DNA of 64,000 bases from Heterodera schachtii (Eukaryota; Nematoda; Chromadorea; Rhabditida; Heteroderidae): assembly GCA_023374025.1 (NCBI GenBank), contig SIJG01000021.1, forward strand, positions 182,237 to 246,236, given 5' to 3'. Below, in pieces: positions 1-11,744 of the stretch (position 1 is its first letter; each line of letters opens with the position of its first letter). Under the pieces are notes generated by a model. The model saw only the letters and a list, made by a program, of their open reading frames with translations. It ran no database searches and was not told the origin of the DNA. A program made the position numbers and the translations under genes.

Positions 1-3000
1 TCAGAATGTTGGCGATTCCCTCCAATGTCGAATTAACGAACTCTTTCCCTCTGTCAGAATGAATTCTTTTCGGTGCCCCATAAATGAGAATGAAATTTTC
101 AACAAATGCCCGTGCTATTGTTTCAGCAGATTTATCCGGGATTGGCTCTGCCACTGTCCATTTTGAAAAATGGTCAACGCAAACTAATATATATCGATTT
201 TTTGCGCGACTTCGACCGATATTAAGCACATCCAAACATACTAATTCTAATGGTTCATTTGTTCTAACCATTTGGATTCCCGGTTGATTGGCGCGTGGTT
301 CTCGTGTGTAGGCGCAAATACGACAATCCAGAGCTGCTTTTGAGCAATCTGCTCGCATGTTTGGCCAAAAGAAATGTTCCGACATTTGTAAAAACAATTT
401 TTTGGCGCTGAAATGGCCTGCACACATTCCAGCGTGTCTTTGATCAATCAACTTTTTTCGAAATTCCTCTGGCACGAATAAACGTAACTTTCCAGTTTTT
501 TCGTCGCAGTGAAAAAGCTTATTTTTTATGAAGGTGAAAAATGAAGCTTGGGCCAAAATTTGTTGTACTTTCCTCGGGTCTTCGGGGAGAATTCGGTGTT
601 CCAAAAATACAATTAATTGGCCAAATTCGCTTTCCTTAATTTTCTCTTTCCACTCCATTTCGTCGGCACAAATTTCATTATGTCCATTTTCTGTCTCATT
701 TCCGATTACTGTAACTAATGCTGATTTTAGCAAAGCAACATTTTCTAATTCCTCTTCTATTGATAAACTTTCGTTTCTCGGGAAATTTCTTGACAAAACG
801 TCAGCGACCACGTTACTTTTTCCTGGATTGTACTCCACTTGAAGAATGAATCGAGAACGAAGTTCCATTATCCATTTGTCGACGCGACTGTTTCCCGTTT
901 CCTTATTTGTTTTAAACATGGGAATAAGCGCTTTGTGGTCAGTTAGCACTTTTGTTGGAATCATGGTAATAAATTGTGCGAATTTATTAACTCCAAAACG
1001 AACTGCTAATGCTTCTAATTCAGTTGGAGAATACCGACTCTCAGCCGAATTGCATTGGCGTGACGCAAAATAAATCGGACGAATTCTTTGGTTTTCATCC
1101 GGCTGACTCAAAATGGCTGAAATTCCCACTTTACTCGCATCCGTCATGATGATAAACATTCTTTCCGGAATTTTTTGCGCCGCGTTAAAATCCGGGAAAT
1201 ACAAAACGACATTTTCTGTAATCTTCTCTTTCAAAATTTTAAATGCTTCCAACTCTTTTTCTCCAAAACAGAACTTGGTGTCTTTTTTCAGCAGACGAAA
1301 CAAAGGTGCGGCCAGCTTTCCAAACGAATGTATGAACTTTCGGTAATATGTCATAAAACCGAGGAAGGAATGCAATTCCTTTTGCGTTTTTGGTACCGAA
1401 TATTCAAAAATCGGCCGGATCTTGTCCATATCTTTTTTAATGCCTTGCCGAGTCAAAATGTGTCCCAGAAACTGAATTTCTTCCGCAACAAAGTGACACT
1501 TTGTGATTTTGAGTTTCAATCCAGCTTTTTGTATTCTTTTGAACACAATTTTAAGATGTTCCAAATGTTGTTCGAAACTTTCACTTGCCACTAAAATGTC
1601 GTCGACGTAAACAAAGACAAAATCGTTCAAAACACCTTCAAAAAGTCGATTCATGAACCTTTGAAAGGTTGCCACTGCATTTGTCATTCCGAATGGCATA
1701 ACCAAATACTCAAATAATCCAAATTCAGTCGTAAACGCCGATTTTTCGATGGAATCCGGGTGCATCCGAATCTGCCAATAGCCACTCATAAAGTCCATGG
1801 TGCTAAAGACTTTTTTGTTGCCCAACATCATTAAAGTGTTGTCAATGTTCGGAAGTGGAAATGAATCTTTAATGGTGACCGCATTTAGTGCGCGATAATC
1901 GGTGCAAAATCTGATTGTTCCATCCTTTTTAGGAACTAAAACGATTGGACTTGCATACGGTGACCAAGAAGGACGAATGATTCCACGGGATAAATAGTCT
2001 TGCAACATTATTGAGACTTTTTCCCGAAATGCATATGGAATTGGACGCATGCGCATTTTCACCGGTGAGCTGTCTTTTGTGTCCACATAATGTGTAACTA
2101 AATCAGTCTGAGTCAAATCTTTGTCATCAATAGCAAAAATTTGAGAGTGGTCGATGATGAGTTTTCCTAACTGATCAGTTTCGGTCGCACAGTTGGTATT
2201 TGCTTGCTCACGCCAAACAGATTCAATTTGCTTAACATGATTTGCTTCAAGCTCATTTAAAAACTGAATGGAGTTAACGGCGACTGAATGATTCAAACAA
2301 TCCCAATTTAAGGAATTTTCCGCTGTGACTTGCTTCTCCACGATAACTCCTGTTCCAATTTTATCATTCTCGCCAAGAACGATTGGAAGCGATGAAAAAT
2401 TGGTGACCGGTATGGTCGCTTTTCCAAATTTAGGCGTTACTAATGTCGGTTCAATTTTCAGCTCCGACACTTCTGATGTCCCTTCAATCAATACCTCTTG
2501 TTCGTCAATCTCGTCGTTTACTGCCACTTCAATTATCGTCGATGAACGCGGTTGAATTTTCACATTGTACACTACTCTAACTGCAGTTTCCTTTTTGGTT
2601 TCAGTATCTGCTGTTTCAAATGTCATCAATTTTTGATGCACTTCATCAAAAAGCTTTATCCCCAACTGATTCAAAGCATTGGTCCCGATGATCAAATCAA
2701 AACCAAAATCAGACGAAGCAACTTGAAGTGTTATCAGAACAGGACGCATTCCATCTCGCATTATTGGAAGTACAATCTCTCCAACCACATCGATTGTTTT
2801 TCCATTGAAGTCCCTTACTTTCAAATTTGAATGACCAAAACAATTTTCGGAAATTTTGAGGGACTCGTCTTTGAATAGGCCATGCAAAAATTGAGCCGAA
2901 ATTAACGAGACTTGGGCACCGCCATCCACCATTCCTTTTGCCTTCTTTTTACAAACTTCAAATTCCATGACCACAAGTTTCCCAACTGCTGGTGGTGAAG

Positions 3001-3850
3001 ACAATTCTTTTTTACACCCTCCACTCACACTCAAAATTTTTTGTTTCAATTCTTCCAATTCCTGATTCACATTCACACAGGCCACAAGGTTGTTAACAAC
3101 CGGTGCATTCTCAAGCTGTATGCAATTAGCCGATTTTGTGACTTCTTTTTGCGTTTGAGCATTGTTGAAAAAATTTCTCTGACTATTGCCAAAATTTTGT
3201 GGTGCTGGGAAACGGGGGTTGTTGTAGCTTCGGTTTGGCATTTGAGAATCTCCGTTAGTTTCTCGAACAAATTTGTTGGACGGATTGTTAAAAGTTTGGT
3301 TGTTTCGTCTCGGTTCTCGACACTCACGCGAAACATGACCAATTCTGTTGCAGTTATAGCAGGTGAGGACTTGTCGCTGTTGGGGATAATTGGTTTGTGG
3401 TTCGTGAACTTGTCCGGAAAATGTAGGGAAAGTTCGGCTGTTCTGTCCTCTGTTACAGCTTCTCACCGCTTTTCGCGTCGCCTCAGCACGCGCCGCCATT
3501 GTAACGAATTGATCAAAGTCCATTCCCTGACTACGAGTCAATTCTAGCGACATTGCGATATCGGGATCGTCTAATGCCCGCAGAAAGTGTTTGATAGCAT
3601 AATCATTGATTAGCTGTTCGTCTAGGCCTGGGTAGGCACGCCTTACAACACTTGATACTCTGTCTGCAAACTGATCGATCGGTTCTACTGGCTTTCGCTT
3701 AAGCCCCGAAAACAATTGGTCAAATGCCGTAATTTCTTTGGCGTCAAGCTCTTCCAAAATTCTTATCATTTCCGCCCGTATTTTTTGGTATTTTGGTTCC
3801 CGAAGAACCAAGCGCGCACTTATCTTTTCTGATGCAAGCGCTGAGTTAAA
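1..3850 (-). CDS. Ty3/gypsy-type retrotransposon Gag(C-term)-Pol ORF, partial at window start
   Basis: I traced one open frame of about 1280 codons on the minus strand without a stop; it runs off the window start. In order it holds the second half of a retrotransposon Gag domain, a CCHC zinc knuckle (CYNCNRIGHVSREC, about 3320-3361), an aspartic protease (VDGGAQVSLIS, about 2905-2930), reverse transcriptase with the YVDD catalytic box (1598-1609), RNase H (MTDASK, TELEA and TDHKA blocks), an HHCC integrase finger (about 330-420) and the integrase core with two catalytic Asp residues (LDVL near 230, SDRGKEF near 53). The third catalytic residue and the 3' LTR lie outside. The PR-RT-RH-IN order fits Ty3/gypsy of the nematode Cer-like kind. 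One oddity is that the protease triad reads D-G-G rather than D-S/T-G. The upstream Gag half is in another frame. Confidence 0.95.
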
Positions 3851-4688
3851 GGCTCTCTGCCTTACCCTCAATTTTTGATTGCAAAGCGCGCAGGCGCTGT
3901 TGGTCCGTCCATTCATCGGTACTGATATCAAATTTCCGAAAAAATGCTCGAATTTTATCAGCACCTTCCCTTCCCGTGAGGTCCGGAATTCTGTCCAAAA
4001 TCAGTGCCATTTCCAGTCTGCTAACAACCGGTACCGATGGGTAATGCATAGGGTTAAGCGCGTTTTGATTAAACGGGTTTTGAACCCCGTACTGAATTTC
4101 GCGACCAAAATTTTGCTGGGGCGGTTGTTGCCTGGGAATGTATGTCTGAGGCATAGGCAATTTGTGTCTCGGATCGTTTTGTTGAAAATTTTCCCTTCGT
4201 TGATTTTGATGAAAATAACCTCTTGGTTGAACGGCGGGCACTTCATTTTCCAACACCGAATAAGTCCGGGCACGGCCATCCAACGGAAGTCCAAGCAGTT
4301 CGTTCTCGATGTGCTGGTCCAACTCCACTTCCTCTCCCGCCAGTGAAAGAGTGTCGTTGTCTAAACGGCGAGGGAGCATGTTTTGGAGAACAAAATTCTG
4401 AGCCGGTGGTGCAACGAGGTCCCGGTTCTGATTATTGGGACTCGAAGTTCGAATTGGGACCCGAAGTGAGCTAAAAGCTATTTCGCGCCGATGGTTTTCC
4501 ATAAAAACGGCGGCTGGCCGAAAATTCGGCGACGCTTCGAAGTTCTCCGCCGCATAATCCGTCCAATTCGTCCGCAATCCTTGCTGATGTGCGACGTTTA
4601 TCTCGTTGTCCTCAATTTCGACTGCAACTCCATTGTCTAGCAGACGACGCAACTCCTGTCGTGTCATATACCGGCGACTGTTTTCCAT
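3846..4688 (-). CDS. Retrotransposon Gag, N-terminal part (280 aa)
   Basis: Minus-strand ORF starting MENSRRYMTRQELRR and ending TAA at 3846-3848. It is hydrophilic and rich in Gln, Asn and Pro, as in Gag matrix/linker regions. Its last 60 residues (MALILDRIPDLTGREGADKI onward, then FFRKFD and a WTDQQRLRALQSKIEG block) match the start of a retrotrans_gag capsid domain. The domain does not finish here: it continues in the +1 frame (FNSALASEK) as part of the Pol ORF. The frame change therefore falls inside a conserved domain, which points to a one-base insertion near 3851-3853 (or a sequence error) rather than a normal gag-pol junction. Programmed +1 shifting cannot be excluded. The leader upstream (4689-4994) carries three stem-loops and a primer-binding site. 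Confidence 0.85.
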   Translation of the reverse strand: MENSRRYMTRQELRRLLDNGVAVEIEDNEINVAHQQGLRTNWTDYAAENFEASPNFRPAAVFMENHRREIAFSSLRVPIRTSSPNNQNRDLVAPPAQNFVLQNMLPRRLDNDTLSLAGEEVELDQHIENELLGLPLDGRARTYSVLENEVPAVQPRGYFHQNQRRENFQQNDPRHKLPMPQTYIPRQQPPQQNFGREIQYGVQNPFNQNALNPMHYPSVPVVSRLEMALILDRIPDLTGREGADKIRAFFRKFDISTDEWTDQQRLRALQSKIEGKAESL

Positions 4689-4710
4689 TGTGAAGAGAAG
4701 AGAAGAATTT

Positions 4711-4849
4711 GCAAGTTTCTACAAGAATGCTTGCTGCTGGTTTTTTCTTGTACACTTCTACAAGAAAGTGTACAAATGTAGGGCGATGGGACGATGGCGA
4801 TTTTGCAGTTTTTTGATGGTTTGTTACTCTTCTACAAGAACGAGTAACA
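4711..4849 (-). promoter_or_regulatory. Three stem-loops with identical apical hairpin in the retroelement leader
   Basis: Three hairpins lie between gag and the primer-binding site at 4711-4734, 4748-4775 and 4822-4849. Each has the plus-strand core TTCT-ACA-AGAA (4-bp stem, 3-base loop). The outer stems differ: GCAAG/CTTGC, TTGTACAC/GTGTACAA and TGTTACTC/GAGTAACA. The second and third share an 8-bp stem, one bulged base and the 4-bp apical stem. Different but complementary outer stems argue for selection on RNA shape. By analogy with other retroelements this could be a packaging, dimerisation or translation signal; that role is inference. Confidence 0.7.
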
Positions 4850-4977
4850 GGCGCGTCAATTGATGACTCTTTTATTTCTCTGTCGAATTTGTGAGGTGAA
4901 GACAATTGCTAATAATCCCCGAAAAGTTGTTGCACCACCAAAATCAATAGAAATTAATCGAACAAACTCTGCTCACC

Positions 4978-4994
4978 CTTGTCCAGGAGCGCCA
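4978..4994 (-). other. Candidate primer-binding site (tRNA 3' end complement)
   Basis: Read on the minus strand this is TGGCGCTCCTGGACAAG, directly after ...ACGACA. TGG is the complement of a tRNA CCA end and sits immediately inside a CA-ending LTR, as expected for an LTR retrotransposon. It is about 300 bases 5' of the gag start. I did not identify which tRNA would match. Confidence 0.6.
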
Positions 4995-5290
4995 TGTCGT
5001 ACAACTTTGGTGCGAAATGAGATGTCGGTGCGGCAATGTCAATGGAAAGCAATTAGGGAGAATTTGATTCCTTTTTAAACAATTCACTTTTGATTCAACT
5101 TTCCAAAATTCCAAACTCAGTCAATTGGTGGCGAATAGAATCCAAATTATATTTAGCACAAAACAATAAATTTAATGAGAAGATGAGAAGACAACATAAA
5201 ACATAATGGTCAAAAACTGAGAAAAGAAAATAACTAAATTAAAAGAGACAAAATGCCACACAATATAGCACTAATTTAAATAATTATCCA
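4995..5290 (-). repeat. Probable part of the 5' LTR (outer end undefined)
   Basis: The LTR should start at 4995 (TGTCGTAC on the plus strand) next to the primer-binding site. The second LTR is outside the window, so neither the far end nor the target-site duplication can be fixed. The stretch is AT-rich and holds no ORF; the 5290 limit is only where a different repeat begins. Confidence 0.4.
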
Positions 5291-5297
5291 AATATCA

Positions 5298-5766
5298 CAG
5301 TTTTTTATTTTTAGCAACTAAAAAACTATAAAAATTTTGAAAAAAACTATTTTCAACTATTTTGGCGTTTTGCCCAAAATTTATTAACAAAAATGCAATA
5401 AAAACGAAAAATACACCCCTAAGAATCGACTCAAAATTTTTTTTTTCAAAAATACAGCCCTAAGAATCGACCCGAAATTTTTCAAAAATGCACCTCTGAT
5501 AAATGAAAAATTTCTCAAAAATTCACCTCCAAAATTTATTTGTTTATTTTCTTGACGAGAATTTTTGATTTTGAAAATTATTTATATGTATTCTTAATGA
5601 TTTGGCAAAATATTTTTGCTTTTTGAAGAAAATTTCGATTTTACACCCCTAAATTCGGAACTTTTTAGCAACTATTTACCCATTTTTAGCAACTATTTTG
5701 GGGGTTTTTTAGAAACTAAAAACTAATTATTTTGGCAGTTTTTAGCAACTATAAATCCGAGCCCTA
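5298..5766. mobile_element. Diverged hAT-like MITE relative (same internal sequence as 55229-55779)
   Basis: The interior (CACCCCTAAGAATCGACTC, a second CCTAAGAATCGACCC, then a TTTTCTTGACGAGAA block) matches 55440-55620 in order. It ends GAGCCCTA at 5766, the complement of a TAGGGCTC hAT-like terminus. The left end is degenerate and I found no clean target-site duplication. A further fragment of the family is at about 58725-58840. Confidence 0.55.
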
Positions 5767-5848
5767 GTAATTAGTGGCAAATTTAATTTTGAGTGTAAAT
5801 AACATTTTTCAGATATCCAAAATTTGATTTTGCCTGTTTTGATTGCAG

Positions 5849-6165
5849 AATGTGAGGATCCGAATTACAAAAATTTAAGTCATGTGAAAGTGGTTGAGTG
5901 GAAAATGTTGGAAATGGCACTTTGTAAAATTGGGAAAAGCGAAAAATGGAAAGAAATTGAAACTTTGTACAATGAATGGGCAACAGAATACGAAGAGTCA
6001 TTTGAGAACCAAAATTTCGAAGAAGTGAAAAATGTGATGGAAAATTTGAAAAAGAAATTGGAGGGTTTGAAAGAAGTAAATTTTGAAGTAAAAATGGAAA
6101 ATGAGAAAAAAGAGGAGGAGAGGAAAATAGTCGGAAGAAGAAAAGTGTGTGGAAGAAAGATTTGA
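5849..6165 (+). CDS. Hypothetical coiled-coil-like exon (about 105 aa to stop)
   Basis: Open frame from a good acceptor (GATTGCAG ending 5848) to a TGA at 6163-6165. The protein is highly charged and helix-prone, rich in Glu and Lys (KWKEIETLYNEWATEYEE, then MENLKKKLEGLKEV) with a basic C-terminus (RRKVCGRK). No family is recognised. It could be the last exon of a gene whose 5' exons were displaced by the adjacent repeat, or an orphan exon. Codon content is gene-like compared with the surrounding poly-T DNA, which is the main reason for listing it. Confidence 0.4.
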
Positions 6166-7060
6166 GAAAAGAAGGACCAACGGAGTCCTTCCCCTTTTAT
6201 TTTCGATTATTATGGGATTTTATTTTTTTAAAGACTTATTTTTATTTAATTTGTGGCTTTATCTTTTTATTTAATTCGTTTCTTTGTATTTTCATTTTCC
6301 ATTTCTTTGATTTTCTTAAAACATTTTTCCCTTTTTATTTTTGATCGTTTTTTGGATTTTAATTTTTTAAAGATTTATTTTAATTTTTTTTGTGGGTTTA
6401 TCTTTTTATTTTCAATTCATTTCTCTGTTTTTCATTTTCCATTTCATTCATTGTCATGAAATTCTTTTCTTTTTAGTGGGTTTTTTTCGGTTTGTAGCCA
6501 AACATTTTTGGAGGCTTTTTAGGGCCAAACATGCTCGAAAAACAAGATTTTTTGAGTTCCTCTAGCCATAACTTTTTTGAAACTTAATGAAATTTTAATT
6601 GCAAAAATATTGAATTTTCAAATTTTTAAATTTTTATTATTTGCTAAAACAAAATTACATTTTTATACAAAAAAATTTTTTTCCAAAATTTTTTACCAAA
6701 AGTTAAAATTTTCGATTTTCAAGGGTGTATTTTTTATAAAATTCCCAAAAAGTAGGAGTTCATTAGGAGTATTTTTTTTTTTTGCTTTTTTGGCATTTTT
6801 CTTGTGAAATTTCCAAAAAAGGACCAAAATATGCTCTAAAAACCCTTAAATGGCAAAATATTAATTTATTCTTGAAAAGCCCCAAAATATGCTTTTATAT
6901 GCACTAAAAATCTTCACCAAATCAAAAAATTTTAATGTAGAAATGCTTTTTGAAGCCCTTTTAATTGGGTTTTTCACTCTGTTTTTTTTTGAAGGAATAA
7001 ATTTTATTTACAACATGATTTGGTAAAATTTAAAAAAAAGGAAAATAAAAATTTCAAAAT
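6166..7060. other. AT-rich DNA without recognisable gene
   Basis: T-rich tracts with repeated phrases such as AAAATATGCT and TTTTTAGGGC. These resemble interiors of the short hAT-like repeats elsewhere in the window (for example 20330-20821). No ORF with coding character. Confidence 0.5.
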
Positions 7061-7064
7061 TCTG

Positions 7065-7590
7065 ATTATTTTGGGTTTTCCTATTCTGTCTCTTCGTTTT
7101 TGACTTCTTTTCAATCGCTGACAAAAGTTTAATGGCTTAATTACCTTCCAAACTTTTGGGTTCGAATGACAATAAATTTTACTGAATTAACTGAATAAAA
7201 TGGTAAAATTTTAGCTTTTGCATAAAAATTGTTTTATTCATCGAGAATTTAATAAAAAAGATTTTCATGAAATTAAAAAAAAAATTTTATTTGTATTCAT
7301 ATCTCTGAGATAGCTGAATGCTGAAAAAAATTCAATCTCCGGCATAATTGTTGAGGCTAATTAAAAAGGGAAATTTATGTAATGACGATTGAGAAGGAAT
7401 CAAAGTTAATTACGAAGTCGAGACTTTTCATCCGTCTAACCGCGACTCCAACCAGCAATGTATAAAGGATCAGCTTACCATAATTTAGGGAGTAAAGAAA
7501 ATTTTTTAAAAAATTTCTTAACCCGACTATTAAATTTTTAAAAACTAAAATTTAATTAGACAACCCTCATCCAGTTATGCCCTGATTTTA
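7065..7590. repeat. Dispersed repeat, copy 1 (pair with 13235-13830)
   Basis: It matches 13235-13830 in the same orientation over roughly 500 bases with small indels. The best-kept part (about 7340-7500) includes TTGTTGAGGCTAATTAAAAA, GAGAAGGAATCAAAGTTA and GATCAGCTTACCATAATTT. There is no ORF. Better conservation of the core than the flanks suggests a recent repeat or an RNA-coding core. Confidence 0.6.
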
Positions 7591-7599
7591 GGGAAAAGG

Positions 7600-8274
7600 A
7601 CGTATTTCCATAGGCATATTTTGCATGATTTGCCATTTCGTGCATATTTTATGTGCATATTTTTGCATTTTTCAAAAAAATCTCCTATTAAAATAACATA
7701 TATTCCTTTCAAATTTGAAAAATTTTGGTACAAACCTGTAAAATTTTAATTACAAAAAAAAAAAAATACTTATGCAATACATCACAATAGGAAATATGCA
7801 TTAAATCATCATAATTCCCCCATTTACATTATGCGCTAGAAAAATTTACAAGACAACCAACATACGCTGATAAACAGTCCATAAAACATAAATAAGAATT
7901 ATAAATTAAATAAAATAAAATAAATAAATAATAATATTTAGGCAAAAAAAAACCAAATTAAAATTTTAAGTATTTTATTGCGAATTTCTGTCCTGCTTCT
8001 GATAATGTTCTCCGTCCGCTTCATCATATTCAGCTTCGTCGCTTCTTCAACATTTTTGTTCAAAAGCGTAGACACAGCGGTGGCAGTCAAAATTTTAACA
8101 GCACAATCAGAGTATTTTAAGGATTCAAAAATCGAAAACTGCTTGCTATTGTGCCTTAAAAATGGATACGAAATCGTCGGTATAACTCTTTTTTTAATAA
8201 CAAAGAATTTCGGCATTTCCAATTCAGTCACAAGGCAATTTCAGTCGGTTTTGACCATAAACTGACAATAATCA
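7600..8274. other. AT-rich spacer with one weak ORF
   Basis: Poly-A and GCATATTTT-type repeats. A 97-residue minus-strand frame at 7938-8231 (contains KNVEEATKLNMMKRTENI) overlaps a plus-strand frame at 7978-8265. Neither has splice signals or a family I recognise. Confidence 0.35.
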
Positions 8275-9045
8275 TCTTAACGCAGGGCGGCCAAGTGTGC
8301 TTATTTCTAAGATTAGTGCTTATTTTAGCGTTACGTGCTTATTTTGTGCTTATTTTTGGATTTGAAAATAAAAATGTAAAATTTGAATGATTGTTTTTAC
8401 ATATTATTTTTTATTGAAGCGAATATTTGATTTAAATTGATTTTTGAAAAAAATTACATTTTTATTTCATTTTCGTGATTGTAAAATTCCTCAAAATTTC
8501 AGTGAAAGTTTGTTAAAAAATGGTCAAAATTTCTATTTTTCCTCCGGCGGCGCCTATCGGCACCGCCGGGTCCCCAAAACTTTTTTTTTCAAAAAAAAAT
8601 CGGCTCAAAATCTCAAAATTGGTCGTTTTTTGGTGGAAATCTGTTAACAAATTGCAGTGAAATTTTCAAAAATTTTCCCGGCGGCGCCTACCGGCACCAC
8701 CGGACACCCCCCGATCCCCAAAAAGTTTTTTGGAAAAAGCGCGCCACGAAAAAAAAAACATTTTTATTGATTTTTTCATTTTGAATAAAATTTTCCAAAA
8801 TGTTATTTTTGACCCCAAATGATGATTTTTTTTGTCGGCCAAATACAGATTTTGAAAATTTTCAGTTGCAAGCCCTAGTTTTTACACTAAACAATGTTTT
8901 AAGTCGATTTTTCATGTTTTTATTGCGTTTCCTCACGCTGTAATTAGTTTTAGAAAAAATCTTATTTTTGGGGTCCGAATCTTAGTTTTTGAGCCATTTT
9001 GTCTTATTTTGAAAAAAAAAAAAACTTGGCCGCCCTGTCTTAACG
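8275..9045. mobile_element. hAT-like non-autonomous element with 8-bp target-site duplication
   Basis: The element spans 8283-9037. Termini CAGGGCGGCCAAGT and ACTTGGCCGCCCTG are perfect inverted repeats. Both sides carry TCTTAACG (8275-8282 and 9038-9045). An 8-bp duplication with CAGGG ends is the hAT signature. No transposase remains. The interior holds two copies of the GC-rich palindrome module (8544-8569, 8679-8703). A diverged partial copy lies at about 60450-60855. Confidence 0.9.
8544..8569. repeat. GC-rich palindrome module (representative of about ten copies)
   Basis: Hairpin with arms CCGGCGGCGCC and GGCACCGCCGG around TATC. Related copies lie at about 8679, 9331, 48983, 51248, 57398, 58094, 60511 (degenerate), 61523 and 61701. 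Several share a left flank with TTAACAAATTGCATT-like sequence then AAAATTTTCCCGGC, so the unit is about 70-100 bases. It occurs inside elements with different terminal repeats. Confidence 0.85.
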
Positions 9046-9720
9046 TTATAAGAAATGTTCTATTTATGTTTTTCGAAAATAAATTCGTTCATTATTTCGA
9101 TTGGCATATAAAAATTAGAGAGAATTTTCATTAAAATATAACCAAAAATTGAAAACATTTAAAATACAAATCAATATTTTGGAGTTAATGTAATTTTTTA
9201 AATTTTACAGGTTGATCTTTTTTAAAAAATAAAAGTCTGTGCATATTTTCAATTTTTAGCGGCTTACGCCTAAAACCCCTATAATTTGCCATTTTGGGGT
9301 AAATTTAAAAAAAATTGTTTAATAGGGTCCGTAGGTGCCGATCGGCACCGCTGGGTTAATCAGTCGAAAAATAATCCCCCCGTCTCTATTTACCCTCCAC
9401 CCCCCCCCCCGTATCTAATTATCCCCCCCCCTTCTAAAAAGGTTGAAAAATAATCCTGGATAATTAGAGAATATACGGTAAGTGAAAAACCATTTTAGAA
9501 GAAACAGAAAACCAAATTAAATTTTGTTATTTTAAAAAATGAACTCTTCCGTTTTTGACTTTCTTTTTATATGTAAGTTTAAAAAATTATTTTATTAATT
9601 TTAAAATTTATATAAATTTCTTTAAACGCTTTTAAACTTATTGAGCCTTCAAATGATACCAAATTGATGCATTTGAATGAAAACGGCAAAAATTGGCATC
9701 TTTAATAAATTTTTGAATTT
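9046..9720. other. AT-rich spacer with palindrome copy and poly-C run
   Basis: Contains a GC palindrome (about 9331-9354), a C-rich run near 9400-9430, and AT-rich DNA otherwise. No gene seen. Confidence 0.4.
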
Positions 9721-9725
9721 TACAG

Positions 9726-9874
9726 GTTACATCAATCACTCAAATAAATTTTATCAATATGCAAAATGGACATTGGTGAAGAAGCATGGAGAAGTTGAAA
9801 AGGGTGAATGCGAAATGTCCCATTATTGCCATGAAAAAATGACCAATCCGGCATTTGGAGAACCAACGGACTGA
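9726..9874 (+). CDS. Orphan terminal exon, unknown protein
   Basis: A TTTTACAG acceptor (ending 9725) leads into 49 codons ending TGA at 9872-9874. The peptide begins GYINHSNKFYQYAKWTLVKK and includes CEMSHYCHEKM. It is balanced in composition and unlike the AT-rich shadow ORFs around it, so it may be the last exon of a small gene or a relic of one. No upstream exon with matching phase was found within 1 kb, and I do not recognise the family. Confidence 0.35.
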
Positions 9875-9984
9875 ACAATGCATGCTTGAAAAAACCCATA
9901 AGTTTTGAGACAAAAAAATCCTTCTTTTTTTCTCAAACGGAATGTTTAGTTGAGCGCGAAAATATGGCGTTGTTCAATGGCACG

Positions 9985-10150
9985 TCCTTGTACTCGTACA
10001 AAAGGCAACTCATATTTTTCAAAACAAAGCCTAAGCCTAGACCCAAGCAAGCATAAGCCTAACCCTAGCCGAAAGCTTAGGCCTAAGCCTAAGCTTAAAG
10101 CCTAGGTCTAACTTATGCAAAAGTACGAGTCGCCTTTTGTGCGAGTTGTC
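9985..10150. repeat. Degenerate telomere-type GCCTAA repeats inside a short inverted repeat
   Basis: Many GCCTAA/TTAGGC-like units (AAGCCTAAGCC, GCTTAGGCCTAAGCCTAAGC) flanked by inverted GTACTCGTACAAAAGGC and GCCTTTTGTGCGAG. TTAGGC is the common nematode telomere unit. A second cluster is at 22440-22495. Units are imperfect, so these are interstitial and not a chromosome end. Confidence 0.6.
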
Positions 10151-10358
10151 ATGACACCACATTTCTATTAAATTTTACAAAAAAAAAGAGGAAATCTTTT
10201 GGGAGTGATAACAGATTCATCAAAAACGGGGTAATTATGACGATGAAATGCTTTACATATATATTTCTTGGTGCCAAAACAAAAGCGCGTCCAACTAAAT
10301 AGTCTCATTTATTTATCCGTTCTCTCGGCTTTTGCCTCCACCATATATTTCTCATCCA

Positions 10359-10986
10359 TATCTCTTCGGTAAAAGTCGGGAACATTGGTCCCATAAAAAA
10401 AGGACAAAAATGCTCATTTTAAGCGATTCTGAGTAGTACTCAGGGGTTTTCGAGATCGCTGATTACGATTATGATATTTATTTCGACCAATTTCGAACCC
10501 CGAACCCGAATTCGAACAAAAAGTCGAAACTCAAAATTTAAAAAATTCTCACTTTTGTTCCTAAATTGACCCAAAGCAATCTAAATTTAGTCATAAATCA
10601 TTGAAACACCAAAACATGATCATTCTATACAGATACGAACATAAAAAATGAAATTCAAAAATTTGGACTTTCGACTTTTTGTTCGAATTCGATTCCGGGG
10701 TAGAAATTGTTCAAAAAGAATGTCAGATTAGTGATTAGCGACTCAGAAAACCACACAAAACATGCTTTCGCGACTTTTTTGAACAAACTTTTCGTCCAAA
10801 AAAGCGGGGACCACTTGCAGTAATTGTTTGAATCCAGGTTAGGTGTTCGAAATTGGTCGAAATAAATATCATAATCATGATCAGCGACCTCGAAAACCCC
10901 CTAAGTACTACTCAGAATCGCTTAAAATGAGCATTTTTGTCCTTTTTTTTATGGGACCAATGTTCCCGACTTTTACCTATCTCTTC
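10359..10986. mobile_element. Inverted-repeat element with 9-bp target-site duplication
   Basis: TATCTCTTC occurs at 10359-10367 and 10978-10986. The 610-bp element starts GGTAAAAGTCGGG and ends CCCGACTTTTACC; arms of about 135 bp are inverted (10368-10505 against 10843-10977). A 9-bp duplication suggests a MULE-like or unusual family. The middle contains an EcoRI-palindrome motif (GAACCCGAATTCGAAC) shared with the elements at 50029 and 62671. No coding capacity. Confidence 0.85.
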
Positions 10987-11011
10987 TTCACTACCAAAAC
11001 CATTCATCACT

Positions 11012-11654
11012 CCGTTTTAATGGGGGACCGGTAAATTGGACACTGGAAAATTGGACACCAAGCGGAAAAATGGACACTGCCGGAATTTTGGACACCAAAG
11101 GAAAATTGGACCCCGGAAAACTGGACACCAAATTCTATTTAAAAAATAAATAAACCCAGGAATTAAGTGAAAATAAATTTTTCTAGGGTAAATTGATTAA
11201 TGAATTGTGACACTTATAGTGTATCAGTTTCAGTATGCACGATTATTGGCCAAGGTGCCAAAAATTGCACGAAAAATGGGCAATCATTGGTCAAGTAGTC
11301 AAGTCAACGAAAAATGGGACCCTATCTAAAACAAAACTTTTTTTTCTTTATGAATGATATGATGGTTTTATTTTGCTGGTGTTAAAAAAAATAATTTATC
11401 TCCATTTATCAAGCTTATAAATTAAATGTTCATATTAAAACAAAAATCATTTAGCCTAACCAAAATTTTTGTTTTATTTATTTAAATTAATAATTCATTT
11501 ATATGAAATAGTGTCCAATTTTCCATTAGTGTCCAATTTTCTTGTGTCCAATTTTCCGGTGTCCAATTTTCCATTAGTGTCCAATTTTCTTGTGTCCAAT
11601 TTTCCATTAGTGTCCAATTTTCTTGTGTCCAATTTACCGGGAGCCGTTTTAATG
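11012..11654. mobile_element. Element with inverted minisatellite ends and 11-bp direct repeats
   Basis: CCGTTTTAATG is at 11012-11022 and 11644-11654. Between them, the left end carries degenerate AATTGGACAC-type units and the right end carries the reverse complement (GTGTCCAATTTTCC, about seven units). The very ends are ACCGGTAAATTGG and CCAATTTACCGGG. A 9-11 bp duplication is MULE-like. The open frames over the repeats are low-complexity artefacts. Confidence 0.75.
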
Positions 11655-11744
11655 TCCTTGGGTTCCTTCTTTTTCTAAACTTCCTGTTCTTTTCCGTGCC
11701 GTGCAGTTTCTCCATTTGTTCAGAGACGACGACGAAGACCAATC